A program made the position numbers and the translations under genes. The notes below the pieces were generated by a model, which saw only the letters and a list, made by a program, of their open reading frames with translations, ran no database searches and was not told the DNA's origin. From positions 186,001-250,000 of the forward strand of contig JABYQU010000042.1 in the NCBI GenBank assembly GCA_022264855.1: 64,000 nt of DNA, read 5' to 3'. The first letter of the stretch is position 1, and each line of letters begins with the position of its first letter. The stretch comes from Lenzites betulinus. Lineage: Eukaryota > Basidiomycota > Agaricomycetes > Polyporales > Polyporaceae. Shown piece by piece: positions 54,133 through 64,000 of the stretch.

Positions 54133-55099
54133 GCTGAAGGAGAGACGGGTGTGTAAGACTGGGCGGTGGTGTAGAAGCTCCCCAACGGCGAAGAGGGGGA
54201 GATGGTGGATGGGAGGGAAGGAGGGCGAGCGTATGTCGGCCCCTTATCTACCCCGCGCCATGCGACGCTGGCAACCCATTTCCGGCGACACAAACGCCCA
54301 GAATGGGTGCGCAGGTCCGCTCTTCACACCCCATCACACAGCGACGCGCACACCGGCGCCCATATCACTGGGTCCTCGATGCCGCCCTCTCTCCTCGCCG
54401 CCGTTCGGACGCCCCTTCGAGTGCGGAGAGCGCCGGATCTGTCGAGCTTTGCGCCGGACGGTGTGCGGCACCAGTACGCCCGCTTCCGCGTGCATCCGAG
54501 CATCCGTTTTCGGCGGTGTGCGCAGCCTGCTTGCTCCCAGCACGCCACTGACATGTCATCCTGCGTGTCTCACACGAGCCGGGGTCGCTTCGTCTCGAGG
54601 CACCCTTCTCCTAGGACCCCATGTTCTGCCACGCATAGCCTCCAGTATGGACACATGCTATCAATATTGGGACTAACGCGCACGTCCTAGTCTCGGCCTT
54701 TAACGGGTCCGGGATATCACTGTCAATGTTGTCCACTCGGTGTCATTATAGACAAACACCGGGTAAGTGCAAGTCATCCGCGTATATGTGCGTGTGCCAC
54801 CGGACTGCACTAGCCATTTGACTGTCATCTAGTAGCGAAGTGTCTTGGTGAGTTCGACCGCAGGATAGTACCAACCGCTTAACAAATGAAATATTTGCAC
54901 CAATTGTAAACCGCATCGTACAGTTAAATCTATCACACTCGCTGTGTGTAAGTCTTGTGAATGACAATATTACTACAACCATGTCCGGGTCATAAAATCG
55001 AAAGAACGTAAGGTGCAGGAACGTGAGTCGGGCCCAAAAGGATTAGCATGTACCTGAGCGTCTGACGCCAGATACTATACCGATGTCGCCATGTAGATA
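54133..55099. other. Promoter region of fungalysin and spacer to tRNA
   Basis: 0.97 kb. Plus-strand ORFs here are short and low in family character. Pyrimidine tracts near 54,150-54,230 lie just upstream of the fungalysin start on its strand. No defined element. Confidence 0.4.
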
Positions 55100-55204
55100 T
55101 GCTTGGATGGCTCAGTTGGTTAGAGCGCAGGTCTCATATTTCGCATATGACCGCCCTTGTGGTGGGTAATCCTGAGGTCATGAGTTCGATCCTCATTCCG
55201 AGCA
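55100..55204 (+). tRNA. tRNA-Met (CAT), elongator type, with 30-nt intron
   Basis: Acceptor stem TGCTTGG pairs with CCGAGCA at the 3' end (one G-T pair). D-arm is GCTCAGTTGGTTAGAGC, anticodon CAT at 55135-55137, intron 55139-55168 directly after position 37, T-arm GAGTTCGATCCTC. The mature length without intron is 75 nt. The anticodon loop CTCATAA and general form match fungal elongator initiator-distinct tRNA-Met. Confidence 0.93.
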
Positions 55205-55206
55205 TC

Positions 55207-55211
55207 GTTTT
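55207..55211 (+). terminator. RNA polymerase III terminator
   Basis: TTTTT three bases after the tRNA 3' end, the normal Pol III stop signal. Confidence 0.75.
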
Positions 55212-56005
55212 TGTTGCATTGCGAATACAACTGCGTCGATTCGAAGTTCTCTTGCATGCAGTCGAACTCATAACGCTGCATCCGGGGCGCTCAAATTCCA
55301 GAGGCCGTTTCGAGGGTATGCGCAAGTACTTCGACGTTTGTGAGTAGGGCACGGCGATAGTATCCTCCGGTTGAGAGCTACTAACTACAGTAAGTACTAG
55401 TTGAGTAGGCACACGAATAATGTTTGCCACCAGACACGATTCGTGAGAGGCCAATTTGTATAGGGTCCTACGGCCGGGACCTATCAATCCGATGAAAGCC
55501 AAAATTCAGAGGCACCAAACGTTGGGGTGACAAGGCTAGAGGCGACATGTACCGGTGACATGTCGCACCGACGGAGCAGGAACAGGTGTCGTCGGTCTTG
55601 CAGCTTTCAGGGTCAAGCTGAGTCACCGCTTCTAAGCCGTAATGGCCGCTGGGATGTATTTGAGTTCGGCCTAGTATCGACCTGCTATATCGCTGTGTCA
55701 AGTTGAAACCAGCGAGGGTACTTATGGAGTACGCGAACGATGGCACAGCATGTGCCATGGGGAACGTAAAAGCCATGTGTGAACCTATAATTGCGGGAAT
55801 AACCAGACGCAGCACAGGACAACCGAGGTGCCGACGCGCATTAGTAGGAACTCCGGGTATGTGAAGTACATACATTATGGCAAGGTATCAAGATACAACA
55901 CCATACTATCACAGCAGACGATTTGAGACAACATGGTATCGAACACCAAGTACACACGAGGTGTTATCCCTCCCGAATTCCGTCTGGCTCCGGGAATACA
56001 ATTTG
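55212..56005. other. Intergenic, nothing recognised
   Basis: 0.8 kb between the tRNA and the end of the first sulfhydrylase gene. Minus-strand frames to 135 codons (55468-55875) have no family character. Confidence 0.4.
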
Positions 56006-62012
<6,007 letters not shown>

Positions 62013-63054
62013 TCAGTTTGCAAGCGAGTACCCAACGTCGTCCGCAACACTCTCTTGCAACCTCACGATCCGCTCCACCATCCTCCGCCCGCGCGCGTCC
62101 AATGTCCCCGCGAACCGGTCCTCCTTCATCCATTGCAGCCCGTGCTGCAGGATATTCCGCGCGCGCGAGGGCCCTCCGCGCGTCTCGCCCATGCACGCGT
62201 GCAGCGTGATGCGCGGCGCGTGCGGGTCGTACGTCGCGCAGTGCAGGATGTTGTTGTTGTAAAATACGGTCTCGCCGGGACGGAGCGCGACGCGCAGTGC
62301 GCCCGGCATCGCGAGCGGGTCCGCGGGCGGGTCGGGCGTGGAGGAGTGCGCGCGCTGGCCGGGCGTGCGGGGGTGCTTGTGCGAGCCGGGGACGACGAAG
62401 AGGCATGCGTCGTCGCGGAGTGCGCTGTGCGACACCTGAGTGGGGCTAAGCTGCAGAGCGGGTCGGGGGCGTCTTACGTGTTCCATTGGGTCTGTGGGGT
62501 CGGGATTAGGGTCAAGTTATGAACTGGATTGATGCGGATGAGGACTTACACCGTGGTGCCAGATGCTTAGGGCTTCGCGCTCTTCGTCCTCGGTGGCGGT
62601 CTCGCGCACATCATCGCGATGCCACCTGAGCGCGAAGGAGTTCGCGGTGGGGTTGATGAGCATGTTAAACAGCTCTGTGGATCGGCTAGTCAGCTCCATC
62701 GACACCCTCAGCTGCGACCAGGTGTAAGTACGCGCCCATCTGCAGATCGTCCTCCTCACACCCAAGCAGCTCCTTAACGGTGTTCACGAGCGCGTCGGAC
62801 GTGTACCACCGCGCAAACGCAGGCTCGCCCAGCTCAGGGTGCATGACGTGCTGCACGCCCCACGAGTCAGGGTCGCCGTCGCCGTACGGGGGGAACTGGC
62901 GGCCGACGGTGCGTCTGTGCGGCCATTCGCCGGTGCGTGTGCGCGCTATCACGCGTTCCGAGGCTGCTTCAAGGGCCTTGAGGTGCTCAAAGGGAACGAG
63001 CCCCGGCACGACAACGTACCCTTGGCCGTCGTACTGCTCCCTTATAGAGGGCAT
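62013..63054 (-). CDS. Phytanoyl-CoA dioxygenase (PhyH) family protein
   Basis: Fe(II)/2OG oxygenase of about 289 residues. Exons: 63054-62736, 62674-62550, a 14-nt micro-exon 62491-62478, and 62424-62013; total 870 nt, in frame. It starts MPSIREQYDGQGYVVVPGLV. The iron-binding HxD is in WHRDDV, the strand before it is FNMLINPTANSFALR, and later blocks are LFVVPGSHKH and FYNNNILHCATYDPHAPRI (distal His, then Arg for 2OG). The micro-exon supplies TQWN of the family motif 'WHHGTQWNT'. The first intron is best read as GC-AG (62735-62675), giving LQMELFN as in relatives. A GT-AG alternative 30 nt downstream would insert ten residues. The substrate is unknown; such proteins often act on small molecules. 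Confidence 0.85.
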
Positions 63055-63663
63055 GGCGGGTTGGGCGAAGGGCGATAAGATGGAGGAGTGATCCGTACGC
63101 GTGCGCGTGAGCCTGCAGGGCATCAGCTGACCTGAAGCTGCAGGGAAAACCTCATCAGCGCTATCCAACTCTTCTAGATAAATGGGAGGCCACCTGCTGT
63201 CCCTCGCACACACAACAACGTACCGAGGTCGTAGATTCGTGCATAGATTTTATCGAGAGTTGAGCTCAAGTTGCAAGCCAACGTTTAAGCTTTAAGCGCT
63301 AGGCGATTGATTAGGCACTCGGCGGAAGTAGCCGGGTTAAAGATTAGACGCCGAAACATACCAAGTACATCTTGAACTTACAAGTTACAACTTGGCTTGT
63401 TCCGGTTCGCGTCGGGACTAGTTGGAATCATTCTCTTCAGCCCGCCACCACCACTGTCTCCAGGAGATATATGGGTATCACAACGTAGGCTACATGCGGT
63501 GAGTACCATCTTCGCGTGATCTGCACTCGGGAGCGACATGCGGGTACCTCAGGCTGCCGGTCGCCCACGCTGTATGCGTGTTGCACAATGCATATTCCGT
63601 GCCGTGTTCTCAGTCTTCTGACGGACCCACTTCTCGCACTGACACTCTGTCCAGCTCTCCGAC
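63055..63663. other. Divergent promoter region
   Basis: 0.6 kb between the PhyH gene (minus) and the next gene (plus). It has a run of AAGC/CTTAA-type short iterations near 63,270-63,310. No defined motif. Confidence 0.4.
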
Positions 63664-64000
63664 ATGAGTGCGACGGCTTTCGCGAGCACCATCTCTGACC
63701 TCTCCGCACCCTCCACACCTACGACAATGTCGGCGAACCAGGAAAGCCTGTTCGCGCACGCCACGCAGAAGTTGCTGCACATTGGTGCCGTACCAGTGGC
63801 GCACTACCTCCAAGAGCCTGCTCTTCTTGCGGTATCCCAGAATGTTCTCATTGCACCTCCGCCCGGCCAACCAAGTACGCCGACCGAATCCACCTCCGAA
63901 CCCGTCATCACGCGAGCCGTAGCACGCTTGCATCAAGCGTGCCAACACAACTTTGGCAGCACCGATGGCCTACGATACGAGATCGAAGAGGACATAGTGG
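63664..64000 (+). CDS. 5' part of an unknown gene, possible dsRNA-binding motif
   Basis: ATG 63664 opens a frame of 112 codons still open at the window end. The N-terminus is Ser/Thr/Ala-rich, followed by ESLFAHATQKLLHIGAVPVA. The last visible residues, RLHQACQHNFGSTDGLRYEI, resemble the start of a double-stranded-RNA-binding motif (helix ending in Q, then a 'l.Y' strand). The evidence stops there, so the assignment is tentative. It could also continue through introns to something else. Confidence 0.45.
   Translation, partial: MSATAFASTISDLSAPSTPTTMSANQESLFAHATQKLLHIGAVPVAHYLQEPALLAVSQNVLIAPPPGQPSTPTESTSEPVITRAVARLHQACQHNFGSTDGLRYEIEEDIV

Overview
The window is a stretch of a basidiomycete fungal genome, most likely an Agaricomycete of the polypore type. 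The evidence is the dense set of roughly 45-60 bp spliceosomal introns, a KDZ transposase, a TET/JBP-like dioxygenase, gypsy-type LTR elements, and clear fungal housekeeping and secreted genes (inositol phosphorylceramide synthase, fungalysin, O-acetylhomoserine sulfhydrylase). The species cannot be fixed from the sequence.

The left two thirds (1-43,000) is repeat-rich. It opens inside an LTR retroelement whose 3' LTR (2194-2489) interrupts a transposase-like gene. Next is a 2.8 kb almost perfect palindrome with a target-site duplication (3622-6432). After it come a small HicA-like remnant (8471-8792) and a young LTR element with identical 872 bp LTRs (8877-14352). That element points to the minus strand and has lost gag and nearly all of pol. 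It carries two intron-containing plus-strand genes, one with a Zn2Cys6-type cysteine pattern. A KDZ transposase gene follows (15770-19614, minus), then a run of plus-strand unknown genes of the repeat-associated type (20918-29025), an F-box-like gene (30701-32335), a 2OG-Fe(II) dioxygenase of TET/JBP type (33895-36162), a GC-rich 26-bp minisatellite (37660-38990), and the zinc-finger half of a second transposase-like gene (41476-42853, minus).

The right third (43,900-64,000) is ordinary host gene space. It holds AUR1 (sphingolipid synthesis), a METTL7-like methyltransferase, a secreted M36 metalloprotease, a tRNA-Met with intron, two tandem O-acetylhomoserine sulfhydrylase genes (sulfur assimilation), a phytanoyl-CoA dioxygenase family gene, and the start of another gene running off the end. 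One intact DNA transposon (46780-50673; 24 bp terminal inverted repeats, 8 bp target duplication, about 934-aa transposase) sits exactly at the stop codon of the methyltransferase gene.

The most notable observations are the antisense gene cargo of the LTR element, the intact unclassified DNA transposon, and the giant palindrome. KDZ and TET/JBP-like genes in one neighbourhood fit the published link between these families in mushroom-forming fungi. Exon-intron structures are my own splicing by eye. Those described as keeping the reading frame throughout are the more reliable ones.
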